Source: Diospyros lotus
Lineage: Eukaryota > Streptophyta > Magnoliopsida > Ericales > Ebenaceae
Direction of reading: 5' to 3'
DNA length: 64,000 nt
Assembly (NCBI RefSeq): GCF_014633365.1
Contig: NC_068341.1
Location: 41,868,044 to 41,932,043, forward strand
Positions 33,550-44,522 of this stretch are shown piece by piece (position 1 is the first letter of the stretch; the number at the start of each line of letters is the position of its first letter). Under the pieces are notes generated by a model. It saw nothing but the letters and a program-made list of their open reading frames with translations. It was not told where the DNA came from and made no database searches. Made by a program: the position numbers and the translations under genes.

Positions 33550-34040
33550 TGTTTTGGTAAATTGGACTGTTCTGTCCAAGTTCGGCCCATCTCTCATTGC
33601 CTAATCTCGGCCTAACCCTGGCCCTGACCCAGCCTGCAGTAGCATCATTGCAGCCCTCATACTGGATATCCGTGCACAAGCTTAAATCACATCCTCATTA
33701 ATGACGAATCTCATCCACATTAATGAGGGTCCCGTCGACACTATGCTTCTACCTGAGAATCTCCATCGGCATTGGATACTTAATCTCATCACTTACAAAC
33801 ACACATGACCCATGCATGCAGAAGGACCTATTCTCCTTCTATATGAACATACTATCTTCAGAGTCAATGTATGTTCTTCTCTCTGACTCACTGATATCCT
33901 ACCACTTCTTACTTCTTTACTCACTTGAGTATCAGAGTGCTTGCAAGTGCTAGCCATCCCCGTCGGATCGATTGTTGGGGCCCGTCCCTCGCCATTGCAG
34001 TTTCGCCTCCGACCGTCCATTTTTGTCAAGAAGGAACACA
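33550..34040 (+). repeat. Probable LTR remnant
   Basis: This stretch is richer in G+C. It ends in an 'acttgagtatcagagtgcttgcaagtgc' pattern that resembles the R/U5 region of the LTR element at 35172 (acttgagcgtcggag...ttttgcaggtac). No partner LTR or PBS was found. Confidence 0.35.
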
Positions 34041-34109
34041 AAAATTATTCATTTGGAATCTAAATTCTTTGGTGTGGATGGTTATCTAGGGTCACCTCTT
34101 GGAATGATC

Positions 34110-34290
34110 GCCTTTGCGTAGTCCTCAATATTCGTATCTTCGATTACGTCAAATGAGGTAAATCGCAGGTTGAGTTTTTGGTCCTTATGCAAAACGAGGA
34201 TTGAACTCACAACTCATCAAATCAATATTAACATATTTCTCATCTGACCGTTCGATATATATCCTGGGAACATCTTCGTCAACTCTTGTG
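34110..34290 (-). mobile_element. tRNA-derived SINE, minus strand
   Basis: The reverse complement carries an A-box-like 'gaacggtcagatgag', a B-box-like GTGAGTTCAATCCTC and the shared downstream block 'tgcgatttac'. This parallels the copy at 29615. Confidence 0.55.
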
Positions 34291-34299
34291 TTGACAACT

Positions 34300-35166
34300 T
34301 GTAGCTCTAATGGCATGATATATGTAATCATAAGTAAATTTTCTTATTTTCTTAAACACCACCAGCTAAATTAGTAAAAGTAAAATAAATAGTAATTACT
34401 GCTACTAAATATTATCTATACTATTTCCACTTAAATATATATATATATTAATTATTAATTAGATTAATTACACTTAAATCCTTTATGGTTTAATCTATTT
34501 ACGAGAAAATCCTTTAAAATCTTAAATGTTTGTAATCACTCCGTTTTAAGTCAAAAGCCCCATTCTCTAATTTTATTTAAGTTCCGCCCAAATCAATTTT
34601 GAGTTAGTTTGATTTTTAAAATTTTAAATTTATTAATTTAATGGATAAATTTCAGTGTAATTTATAAAATACAAGAGGTATGCATTGTAATTTAATGAAA
34701 TTCGAAGGGTATTAAGCATAATTTATTTTTAATAAATTAAATAAAGACCATCAAATGTGATTGTCGAGAGACTTGAACGAAATATCGCAATGGCCGTTCT
34801 TGGAAGTCTTTCCCGATATCATTGAGGGAGCTTTTTAGGAGGACTTCATTGGTCACTCGACAACAAGAAAATCTATATTTGGGAGACTCTCGTGGGCATT
34901 CCGACTTGAAAGCCTCTCTCCAAACAATGCAAGGGACTCTTCTGAGAGATTATAAATCTCGAGAGATTTGATCTCTAAATATTATTAATGTGATACTGTG
35001 AAGAACAAGTTAAACTTATTTTCAATGTGCTGGTATGTCTGCTAAAAAATGTGATCTTTTTAGTATCATTCTTTCTATAAATAGGAGAATTTTTATAAAA
35101 ATATTTAAGTATGTTCAAAACTCTACACTAAATATAATTTAATTTTCTCATTTTACTCTCAAATCA
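34300..35166. other. Intergenic, no gene seen
   Basis: AT-rich DNA with an (AT)n run near 34435. No coding signal or repeat partner is convincing. Confidence 0.5.
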
Positions 35167-35171
35167 AGTAC

Positions 35172-35695
35172 TGATGAGGGAATATTTATAGGGGGGCAAT
35201 TTTACTGTATTACCCCTGGGAGGTTACCATTAACTCGGAGCCATGTGTGCCAGTAAAGACCAATATGTGATCGCCACGTGTCAAGACTTAGGAGCTCCGC
35301 TTATCTTTATAATCTTTATTATGATTTTGAACTGGAAAGAGATAAAGAAGAAGATTAAGTCAACCAATGATATCTTTAAATATCCCAAGAATTATCTCTA
35401 TTAGGGAAGATTATCTTTTCTCCCCATGGAAAGGGGATCAACCTCTCATTTTGAAATATATCTTATCTCCTAAGGGAAAGGCCACGGGACATCTATAAAT
35501 AGAGGGCAACCTCTACAGGTATGGGGATCTGATCTGACTCTTAAGGGACTCTTTTACTATCTTCCATTACTATTATACTCCTCAAAAACCCTATGAACTG
35601 ACTTGAGCGTCGGAGGGATCACGGGGAGCGAGTCCCCACCCTTTTTGCAGGTACTTGGTCCGAGACAGAAGAAGGTGATCGGCTCCGCATCATCA
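35172..35695 (+). repeat. 5' LTR of the LARD-like element
   Basis: It begins TGATGAGGGAATA and ends CGCATCATCA. A promoter TATA box (TATAAATA) lies at 35494-35501, so transcription would start near 35530. Confidence 0.92.
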
Positions 35696-35696
35696 A

Positions 35697-35716
35697 TTGG
35701 CGCCCACCGTGGGGCC
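35697..35716 (+). other. Primer-binding site, gypsy type
   Basis: TTGGCGCCCACCGTGGGGCC follows the LTR by one base. This TGGCGCC-type site is typical of plant Ty3-gypsy and related non-autonomous elements. Confidence 0.8.
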
Positions 35717-36367
35717 TTCGTCTTTTCCTTCTGTTTTCCAAGTACAATTTCAAGCCGTAGGAAATCTATTCAACTCAATTACACGTATTTGCTGATTGCA
35801 TCATGGGTACGCTTATTTCTCTTTTAATATTTTTTGTGCCTCCTACGATTTTATTTTTCAATTATTGTTTTATGTAAAAATAATTGAAAGAGAAGGCCAA
35901 AAGATTCATATATATATATATATATATGTTCAATCACATAAAAGAAGCGTAATTCTGCCATTACATTCATATTATATGAATATATATATGTTGGAGAAAA
36001 GCTTATCATGGAAGCCTAGCGGAGTAAATAAGAAAAGAGGTGTTATATTATAATATTAAAGGGGAAGACTTCCTGGAAAAGGGGTATATACCCAGAAACC
36101 ACCATGGATGAGCCAGGCGATGGCCGCAGCAAGCAGCGATAATGGTTGCGACGGAAGCTCCGTTAATATCGCTTTGGTTAAAACTTATTTCCCTTGTTTT
36201 ATCATTCTAGTGTTTTAACTACTATTTATTGGAGAATTCCTAGATATATGCAAAAGGTTTTAATTTGAATTGCTTGATAGATATGCTCCAATGACTTGAA
36301 TTTTAATTGATTCTGTTAAAATGTTCGGGATTAATAACGTTAGCAGACGAAAGACTCGCCCCGAACA

Positions 36368-36685
36368 CCTGTAGATGTAGGCGTTATGCCGAACCGCAAA
36401 AATAAAATACTCTATTTAATTGCGGACGTAGGCGTTACGCCGAACCGCGAAAACAAAATATTTGTTATTCTTTAATTGCGGATGTAGGCGTTACGCGGAA
36501 CCGCGAAAACAAAATATTTGTTATTCTTTAATTGCGGATGTAGGCGTTACGCCGAACCGCGAAAACAAAATATTTGTTATTCTTTAATTGCGGATGTAGG
36601 CGTTGCGCCGAACCGTGAAGACAAAATATTATTATTCTTTAATTGCGGACGTAGGAATTTCACCGAACTGCGAAAATAAAATAAG
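36368..36685 (+). repeat. Tandem array 1: six units of 56 bp
   Basis: The unit is TGCGGATGTAGGCGTTACGC, then CGAACCGCGAAAAC and an AT-rich part. Unit starts are spaced 56, 56, 56 and 55 bases (36421, 36477, 36533, 36589, 36644), with a diverged first unit at about 36368. Each unit contains a near-palindrome GGCGTTACGCC. Confidence 0.9.
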
Positions 36686-36779
36686 GATATTATTTGAAAT
36701 CCCGTCATCAACTACAATCCAAGCCAGCATGTGCGAATGAAAACCGAAGGTCCGAAAGGCCTCAACAACGCAAGAGTAA

Positions 36780-37045
36780 AGGATCAGATGTGATCCTTGG
36801 GGGGCCCCGAACCCCCGAACACTGAAAAACAAGGGATCAGATATGATCCTCGGGGGGCCTCGAACCCTCGAACACTCAAGATGAAGGGATCAGATATGAT
36901 CCTCGGGGGGCCTCGAACCCCTGAACACTCAAGATGAAGGGATCAGATATGATCCTCGGGGGGCCTCGAACCCCTGAACACTCAAGATGAAATGATCAAA
37001 TGTGATCCTCGCAGGGCCTCGAACCCCTAACCAGAAAACATGAAC
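36780..37045 (+). repeat. Tandem array 2: five units of 53 bp
   Basis: The unit is GGATCAGATATGATCCTCGG followed by GGGGCCTCGAACCCCTGAAC. Starts are at 36781, 36834, 36887, 36940 and 36993. GGATCAGATATGATCC is a near-palindrome in every unit. Confidence 0.9.
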
Positions 37046-37330
37046 GACTCAAAGGGGACCACCCCTACTAATTAAGGCACCAGTTCGGAGGCTACGAACC
37101 TCCGCCACATGAAGACCAAATGGGACCACCCCTACTAATTAAGGTACCAGTTCGGAGGCTATGAACCTCGGCCAAATGAAGACCAAAAGGTATCAGTTCG
37201 GAGGCTATGAACCTCCACCAAGTGAAGACCAAAGGGGACCACCCCTACTAATTAAGGCACTAGTTCGGAGGCTACGAACCTCCGCCAAATGAAGGTTAAA
37301 AGGGGACCACCCCTAATGATTAAGGAATCA
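37046..37330 (+). repeat. Tandem array 3: four to five units of about 65 bp
   Basis: The unit holds GGGGACCACCCCTACTAATT and CAGTTCGGAGGCTACGAACC. One unit lacks the first half. Each full unit can form a GGAGG...CCTCC hairpin. Confidence 0.88.
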
Positions 37331-37548
37331 ATTCCAGGAATCACTCCCAAAACAAAAAAAGGTTCGATGTAACCCCCCTTCGGTTCGGAAAAAACCTCCA
37401 ACGAAAATCGAAGGATCAAGATTCTCGTTAAGCAAGCAACGCTACATGAAAAAGCTATCTTATCGGGATAGTAGAGCTTATCCTATTACACCTAAATAGT
37501 TAAGGGCCAAGATTTTATGAGCTCTGGAAAGCAAGCGAAAGAGGGAAA

Positions 37549-37818
37549 CCTTGGCCACCGCAGCCTCGGCCAGCGGCTTACGAAGACGAGGCAAGCAGCC
37601 TCGGCCAACGGCCCACGAAGATAAGGTAAGCAGCCTTGGCCAACGGTCCACGAAGACGAGGGAAGCAGCCTCGGCTAGCGGCCCCGAAGACGAGACACGC
37701 AGCCTCGGCCAACGGCCCAGAAAGATAAGGCACAAGGCCTCGGCCACCACAACCTCGGCCAGCAGCCCCCGAAGATGAGGAATGCGGCCTCGACTAGCAT
37801 AGCCTCGGCCCTAGGCCA
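37549..37818 (+). repeat. Tandem array 4: about seven units of 30-37 bp
   Basis: The unit is built on CAGCCTCGGCCAACGGCC, then CACGAAGACGAGGCAAG. Open frames cross it on both strands only because the repeat has no stops. No protein is implied. Confidence 0.85.
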
Positions 37819-38081
37819 AAAATAACAATAAAAATATATATATGTACTAATTTAAAAGCTGTTCCCTTTTCTACTATAGGAAAATCCCCGAACGTCTCTA
37901 TCACCTCGAGCGACCTAATCACATTCTGCATGGGAAGAGTGAAAGGGCACTGGGAGACTTGAAAAGCGAATTCAACATTCGAGACTGCTAACCCAACTTT
38001 TAGTAGAACTTTTTTACAGAGGCTCAGAAAAACAATGATGACTACTCCTTCAGCTACTCAAACTCCTCGCTCGATCAGCTC

Positions 38082-38098
38082 AAGGAGTGAGGGGCAAG
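38082..38098 (+). other. Polypurine tract of the LARD-like element
   Basis: AAGGAGTGAGGGGCAAG directly precedes the 3' LTR. Confidence 0.75.
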
Positions 38099-38622
38099 TG
38101 ATGAGGGAATATTTATAGGGGGGCAATTTTACTGTACTACCCCTGGGAGGTTACCATTAACTCGGAGCCATGTGTGCCAGTAAAGACCAATATGCGATCG
38201 CCACGTGTCAAGACTTAGGAGCTCCGCTTATCTTTATAATCTTTATTATGATTTTGAACTGGAAAGAGATAAAGAAGAAGATTAAGTCAACCAATGATAT
38301 CTTTAAATATCCCAAGAATTATCTCTATTAGGGAAGATTATCTTTTCTCCCCATGGAAAGGGGATCAACCTCTCATTTTGAAATATATCTTATCTCCTAA
38401 GGGAAAGGCCACGGGACATCTATAAATAGAGGGCAACCTCTACAGGTATGGGGATCTGATCTGACTCCTAAGGGACTCTTTTACTATCTTCCATTACTAT
38501 TATACTCCTCAAAAACCCTATGAACTGACTTGAGCGTCGGAGGGATCACGGGGAGCGAGTCCCCACCCTTTTTGCAGGTACTTGGTCCGAGACAGAAGAA
38601 GGTGATCGGCTCCGCATCATCA
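38099..38622 (+). repeat. 3' LTR of the LARD-like element
   Basis: It has the same length as the 5' LTR, with a TATA box at 38421-38428. The differences seen are T/C changes in TACTGTAT-TACCCC, TATGTGATCGCC and GACTCTTAAGGG. Confidence 0.92.
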
Positions 38623-38627
38623 AGTAC

Positions 38628-39220
38628 CAACTTAGTATTAGAGGTCCATGTGGGAGGTCACTTCCACCCTTAATCAATTTTTTCTTCACAAGTCACCCAC
38701 CAATTTTGATTGAGACACTATGTCATAAATTAATTTATTATTATATTTTGACAACAACAAAACTCAAACTACGTGTACTAAGTAAGTTAACCAATAGTTT
38801 ACGAACTCATGTTAAGCAATATACATTAAGAATTCAGGATTTATATTTAATTATATAAGTAATAAATTTTTAAATAAAGAGACTAAAAAGTTTTAAGTGA
38901 TATTTAATTACATAATAAATTTTCTTGATTCCCTCTAAAAATAAAATATAATATCTCACCTTCTTTCTAACCTGTTAACAATAATTGACACCCTGGATTT
39001 GAGTTAGCTTCCAACTATTTTGTGGAAAATATCCATCTAAAAAAAATATCTTATAAAAATTAATCATTACATAAAGACTTGGGAATGACTAAAAAATAAT
39101 ATAAATTAAATGCCGTCTTTGGTCTTCAAAGTATACTTTTGACTTTTAGATTTGAACCATTTTCAGAATTCTTTTCGTCATGTTTCGATCAAAAGTTTGT
39201 ATAAAAGTTCTAAACAAAAG
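38628..39220. other. Intergenic, no gene seen
   Basis: AT-rich, nothing recognised. Confidence 0.5.
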
Positions 39221-39329
39221 TTGCTTTGCAATTTTTTTTTTTATCAAAATGTAAAAATTTATAAATTAAACAATGTATAAAGAAACAATATTGGACATAC
39301 CTAAACAAAACATGAGAGACCACAACTAA

Positions 39330-40060
39330 TGCCCCATAACTAGAGACTCATATTGAACTAAAATATTAAGATACAAGAAAAAAAATAATCTTGTATACGA
39401 TGGTTTTAATCCTATTAATATAATAGATTCAACTTGAGATTCCAAATTCTCAAACACCATTTAATTCTTAACAGTCCAAATATGATAGATAATGGTAGCC
39501 AAACCAATTCGCTTCACTGCACTTTGCCATGACTTACCTCTAATTTCCTATTTAATCGATTTGAGGGAATTGGATATAGAAGACATAGTACGAGATATTC
39601 CCAGTCAAGCTCGAATATGGCTCCATATTGTAGAACTTATCGAGCATTGAAAGAAGAGATGGGCAAAAGTCTTTTCCGTCGAACTGTAAAGCGGATAACA
39701 GCGATCAATATCCATAAAATGAAGCTTCCCTCATATGGATCTTCACCTTGGCACAAAGCCACAAGATAAACGCATGTTTAGGAACAAGGCAAGGGTTCCA
39801 AACATCCGAAGCCTATCTCATCCTTTGCCCTTTTGGTCGAAAAAAAATTATACACTACATTAGAGCATAAAATGTTTCCTTTAGCCCAACTGGATAATAT
39901 GATAGAAATATCAATTAATCCCCCCCCCCCCCCCCCCCCCCCCTCTTCTAAATGGCATCCCTAATGCCCACAAGTTTCTTAAAAAGAAGAGAATCATCAT
40001 TCTTTACTCTTCTCTTCCATATGGAGGTAGAACCAAGGTACACATGATGGATCCATTTCA
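39330..40060 (-). pseudogene. LINE ORF2 C-terminus with zf-RVT region, broken
   Basis: On the minus strand the sequence WIHHVYL...SIW...DSLLFKKLVGIRDA (40060-39948) is followed, after a G-run, by a reverse-transcriptase zinc-binding region: PKHAFILWL, FAHLFFQCSIS, IWSHIRA, then REIRGKSWQSAVKRIGLATI and YHIW. Frames change many times and stops are present. The family assignment rests on the order and spacing of these motifs. Confidence 0.75.
39920..39943 (+). repeat. Poly(C) run of 24
   Basis: An uninterrupted C-run inside the LINE remnant. Homopolymers of this length are prone to assembly errors. Confidence 0.95.
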
Positions 40061-40079
40061 CCCAAGTGATGGGAGTAGA

Positions 40080-40202
40080 GCCAAGTCTTTTCTGATTTCG
40101 TGGAGAGATGTTTGCCTGCCAAAAAAGTTAAGGGGGTTTGGGCCTCAAGAATCTAAAGAGTTGGAACTCTAGTCTTTTGTCCAAAGTGCTCTGGAATATT
40201 CA
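40080..40202 (+). pseudogene. LINE RT C-terminal motif, inverted relative to the rest of the LINE
   Basis: On the plus strand the pattern SWRDVCLPKKLRGFG, then ESKELEL / NLKSWNS and LSKVLWNIH matches the well-known segment just before the zf-RVT region of plant LINEs. One or two frameshifts are needed. Confidence 0.7.
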
Positions 40203-40439
40203 TTGCTTTGTAATTTCATTGTGAGATATGACTTTTAAGTGATCCAAATTGGGATCTAAATCAAATCCATTTTCACCATTAAAAGTAGTTCAATTTGTTT
40301 TAAATTACCAAAAGACCATAGTTTCTGATTTGTTTTCAATTTGCTCAATTTGAATAGAAACTTACCAAAACGTGTCCAAACAATGTATATTGTATAAAGC
40401 CTAACAACCAGCATCCAAATCAACGAAGCATCAACCAGA

Positions 40440-40790
40440 TTGAGTACCCTCCGGATTCAAGTCAAATTTAGCATTTCGTCGAACACGTGCTGGGCGTCTT
40501 CGCTTTCAGTCACGTTCACAGTGACGCAATGAACGAGGGCGAGGGCCCTCAACGCTAAAAACGCTTCTGCCTAAGGGAAGCTGCGCTGTGCCGTCCGTAT
40601 GGTCTCACAGGTCAGTTCCAATTGCTTGCGTGCTTTCGGCCCTCTCTGGGGCATTTTGTCAAACAGGTCCCGGCATCTTTGCGATCAATTATTTTGCAGT
40701 GCCGTCCGAGGATAAGATCCGCCCGCGTCGCCAAGAGAATACCGCAGGTCAGTGCAGTTACTCTCGCCAAACTCATATTTTTCACGTGGT
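40440..40790 (+). other. G+C-richer island, possible gene remnant
   Basis: Base composition changes sharply from the surrounding AT-rich DNA. Frames of 60-70 codons exist but show no known family. It could be a relic exon or transposed gene fragment. Confidence 0.3.
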
Positions 40791-41412
40791 TATTTGAATT
40801 TTTTATTTTTTAATTATATCTCTAAATCTATATTTAAAGTTAATTTAATTTTTATATTTTAATATTTTTTTAATAATTTATATTTTTTATTATTTCAATT
40901 ACACCCATTTAATTATATTTTTAAATCAATTTAACTCATATATTTTGATGTGTAAAAAAAAAGTATAGTGATATAAGTTAATTTAATTTTTTATACTTTA
41001 ACATGTAAAAAAGTAAAAATTAAATTGATTCGAAAATATAAGTACATGAATATAATCGAAATAATAAAAAATTTGAATTATTATAAAAAAAAAATACAAA
41101 AGTTAGATTTATTTAAAAATATAGATACAGTGATATAATTAAAATAATAAAAAATTAAATAATTACACATAAAAAATATAAAAATATAAAAATAAAAATA
41201 TAAATCTAGCGAGTTAACTTTGCATGCCATTGCTATCCAAATGGTTGTTAAACCATCGTTCTTGTCGTTGTCTGTATATAGATGTCGTATGTGGATGTCT
41301 ATAAGGTAATGTTCTTTGATTAGTTTAATTTATGATTCAAAGAGATTTTCTTTTTACAAAAAATTACGTAATTGCAAAAATGAAGAAAATTAACAATAAC
41401 ACAAAGTGACGG
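40791..41412. other. AT-rich intergenic DNA
   Basis: Almost pure A/T up to about 41215, then the left edge of a MITE. No gene. Confidence 0.6.
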
Positions 41413-41923
41413 CGTGCAATGGTTAGTTTGGCCTATTTAAAAAGTGTTTTGTAAACCAAAACTTAATGGTTGAGGGGAGTAAAAGTTTGATTTATTTGAA
41501 TTAATCGAATTGAATTGATTGAATTTATTGATTTGATTTGCTTCTTTTTTTTTTGCATTAGTTCGTTTCAATTAATTTTTCTCGAAAGTTCAATTTTTTG
41601 TTAGAATAATCAAATTAAACGAACCAATTGCTTTAAAACGATATTATTTTGATGTTTATAAAATAATGTTGTTTTGTTTGATTTTGTGTATTTTTTATCA
41701 GTTACTTTGATTTTCTTCAAAATTTTGCATTTCTTTGGTTCAATCAATTCGATTCAGTTAGGTTCAATTTATACAGTAAGAATTTGATTTTTTCAATTAT
41801 CGGTTAGTTCAGTTTTTCAAATTAATTGGTCGGTTTGATTCGATTTTACTCTTTGGTTAAGTTTAATCAGTTAGTAAATTTTAATCGATTCGATAACCAA
41901 ACCAACCGTTTGCACACTCTTAC
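41413..41923 (+). mobile_element. hAT-like MITE
   Basis: The left end CGTGCAATGGTTAGTTTGG and the inverted right end GTAAGAGTGTGCAAACGG then TTGGTTTGG form imperfect terminal repeats of the 'GTGTGCAA...GGTTTGG' type. Flanks AGTGACGG and CCTGACGG share 6 of 8 bases, compatible with a decayed hAT duplication. The interior is A/T-rich, without coding. Confidence 0.6.
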
Positions 41924-42727
41924 CTGACGGTGTCTCTATTACAAATCACCCAAATTATAGGTTAGCAATTTGGATAGTTTATGCCATTTGAGGAAGGTAA
42001 TAAAAATAGTCACTGAAATTTAACAATTAATACATATCTAACAAAATTAAATCAATCTCATGAAATACTAAAAATAAAAAAATACATAAATTTTAAAATT
42101 AAAAAACAGAATCATATGTTAATGTGTCTAAACTGCCATAACCATTAAGATATAGTAGTTATAAGATTGTCTGAACTTCAATTAAAGAGTATGAGTAATA
42201 AATTTTGTACATCGATTTATCAAGTTATGAAACTGAAATGGATTGTGATGATTAATTTTTTTAGCAATGCAAACCACCATCGACCACCTAGATAAAAAAC
42301 TACAAATTGACGATTTAAGTTGGTTCGATTTAATTTGAGTAATTTTTTTCTATATACTCACTATAAGTGAATTTGTGACACGAGATTAAGATAGTCATTA
42401 GGGTTTACATTTTTCTTAAGTTACAATTACATAAAATTTTTATATTTTTATATACTTATTTAGCGTACATAATTCATAAATTATTATTCTCATAAAACTT
42501 GGTTTTAATTTTTTTATTCGAAGCCTACCCTATCCAACAAAACATGGAAGGGCATGAGTGGGAGAAAAGCATGACATGGGCCCAGCGGCCCGCTTTGTTA
42601 CACCAAGGTCTTGGGCTTTAGTTAGAACCAGGCCCAATAGGATAGAAAGTTAAATGGGCCATATGGGCTGATGATGGCAGCATCTCGTTCGTTGCAGGAT
42701 TGAGGAGATTAATTAGGATTATAATAA
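41924..42727. other. Intergenic, no gene seen
   Basis: No coding signal. The part from 42540 to 42710 is less AT-rich but unrecognised. Confidence 0.5.
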
Positions 42728-44522
42728 CTAGTGTTCATCCGTCCAATACAGGAAAGATGTAATTATAATAAATTTAAATATTAAATTTTAATTAATATTA
42801 AAAAAATTCATATATTAGTGTTGATAATACAATATTTTAAATCTGAATTAGTATTGAAAAATCCATGCATTAGTCTTGCATTAAATTAAAGATAATGATT
42901 GATTAATTATTAAGGTAAAATTATTTATTATATTATATATTTATTTATAAATTATAAATATAAATTAAAACTCCTAAACGTGAGAAAATATGGATTTTTC
43001 AATGCTAATTAAAAATTTACTCGAAATTTTTAATTTTTGATCTTGAAATTTAATTTTTGCAGTGATAACAAAATTTTAAAAATATAAATTTTGACTTATT
43101 TTTCTTTCACTATGTATTAATTTTCTTCCATAGTCTTGCAAATGTAATATGTTAAATCTTAATTAACATTGAAAAATCCATACATTAATATTTATTTTTT
43201 AATAATTGAGGAATTAATCAAAAATAATATTATAAATATTTTTGAATAATAATATTTAAAAAAATATTTATTTTTAATTTATTGAGAAATTATATATCTA
43301 TTCAGGACATAATAAATAATTTAAATTGTCTATTCAAATTTTTTATTAATAATATTTATTTAATTGATAGTGAAAAATTCCAAAATACTTTATAGGAGGT
43401 CTCCAATTACTTTGGAATAATAAGTACTAAATGCAAATTATTTTTATTTTATACAAATGAATAATTTTATATGACTTAATTAATAATTTAAGTTGTCTAT
43501 TCATATTCTTCAAAAATAATATTTATTTTTGATTGATTGAGGGATTAATTGAGGAAGTAATGAAAAATAATATTATAAATATTTTTAATTAATTGATGAG
43601 AAGATTAATTGAGCTTAAAATTAAGTTATAAATAAATATTATAAATAGTATTGGAAACCCGTGCTTCATTTTTTTACTTTAATTATTAATTATTACTATC
43701 TTTAATTTAATACAAGTTTTAGAGGTAAAAAATACTTTGATAGACTACTGGAGAAAAAAAATGCTTGACAAACTATTTAATAACTAAATATTTATATACA
43801 CATAATAATGCATTGAAAAATCCATACTTAGAAGTTAACCAACTAAATATTTAAATGGGTGGATAAATAATATATGCATTATAAATGATTTTTAATAATT
43901 TTTCAACAAGTAAGCCGGAAAGACTATGAAAAATTAATATAAAAATGATCTTCTGGATATATCTTGTGTAATTCTTGGTGTGTATCCATTATTGCAGATT
44001 AAAAATTATCTACGTACATATGTATATTCATCTATTTAATTGTGTTAATAACAAATTATTTACTAACTAAATATTTAATATACACATAATAATACATTAA
44101 AAAACCCATGATTAGCATTAAAAAACTCATGTATTAGAAATTTTATTATTAATTTTATAATAATGATTAATTACTACTACTTTTAGTAAAAATAATTTAA
44201 TTATTATTAATGCAAGTTTTGGGAGAATTTTTTTTTTTTGCAGATTATCCTACTTTTATAATAATAATAATATAAAGATAAAGATAATTTAATTATTATT
44301 AATGCAAGTTTTGGGAAAAAAATTCTTTTGCAGACTATCTTACTTTATTATGTGTATATTAACTAAATATTTAATATACACAAAATAATACATTGAAAAA
44401 CCCATAATTAGCATTGAAAAACTCATGTATTGAAAAATTTATTATTAATTTTACAGTAATTAATGCAAGTTTTGGGAGGGGGAATTCTTTGCCAAACTAT
44501 CCTACTTTTATATATATAAAGA
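42728..44522 (-). mobile_element. Helitron-like non-autonomous element
   Basis: On the minus strand the unit begins TCTTTATATATATAAAAG after an A. It ends with a weak hairpin (TCCTGTATTGGACGGA) then TGAACACTAG before a T. This matches the Helitron rule: TC start, hairpin plus CTRR end, insertion between A and T. No Rep/helicase is encoded. Inside, blocks such as 'attgaaaaatccat' and 'taatgcaagttttggga' recur several times. Confidence 0.5.
44213..44522 (-). repeat. Three copies of the Helitron 5'-terminal block
   Basis: 'taatgcaagttttggga' followed by '...ctatcctacttttat' occurs at about 44213, 44297 and 44461. The first is also followed by a 'taataatataaagat' terminus-like sequence. The terminal segment has therefore been duplicated inside the element. 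Confidence 0.6.

Larger units (their letters stand above)
35172..38622 (+). mobile_element. Complete, young, non-autonomous LTR retrotransposon (LARD-like)
   Basis: Two 524-bp LTRs differ at only three positions that I can find, all C/T. They flank 2403 bp of internal DNA with no gag or pol. A gypsy-type PBS follows the 5' LTR and a polypurine tract precedes the 3' LTR. The 5-bp target duplication AGTAC is perfect (35167-35171 and 38623-38627). The inner part is dominated by four different tandem arrays. It must move by proteins made by another element, and the near-identical LTRs mean it inserted recently. Confidence 0.92.
39235..40202 (-). mobile_element. 5'-truncated LINE with an inverted 5' part
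   Basis: A T-run at 39231-39242 is the poly(A) tail of a minus-strand LINE. Target duplications TTGCTTTGCAATTT (39221-39234) and TTGCTTTGTAATTT (40203-40216) flank the unit. Reading minus from 40060 to 39400 gives decayed C-terminal LINE sequence. The part from about 40080 to 40202 is the preceding RT segment but lies on the plus strand. This is the structure expected from twin priming. Confidence 0.8.

Noticed and set aside
36368..37045. CRISPR-like regular repeats
   Set aside because: Units are contiguous tandem repeats without unique spacers and lie in a plant LTR element.
37478..37778. Open frames of 75-90 codons on both strands
   Set aside because: They are products of tandem array 4, whose unit has no stops. 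Repeated Ala/Pro/Arg peptides are not a known protein.
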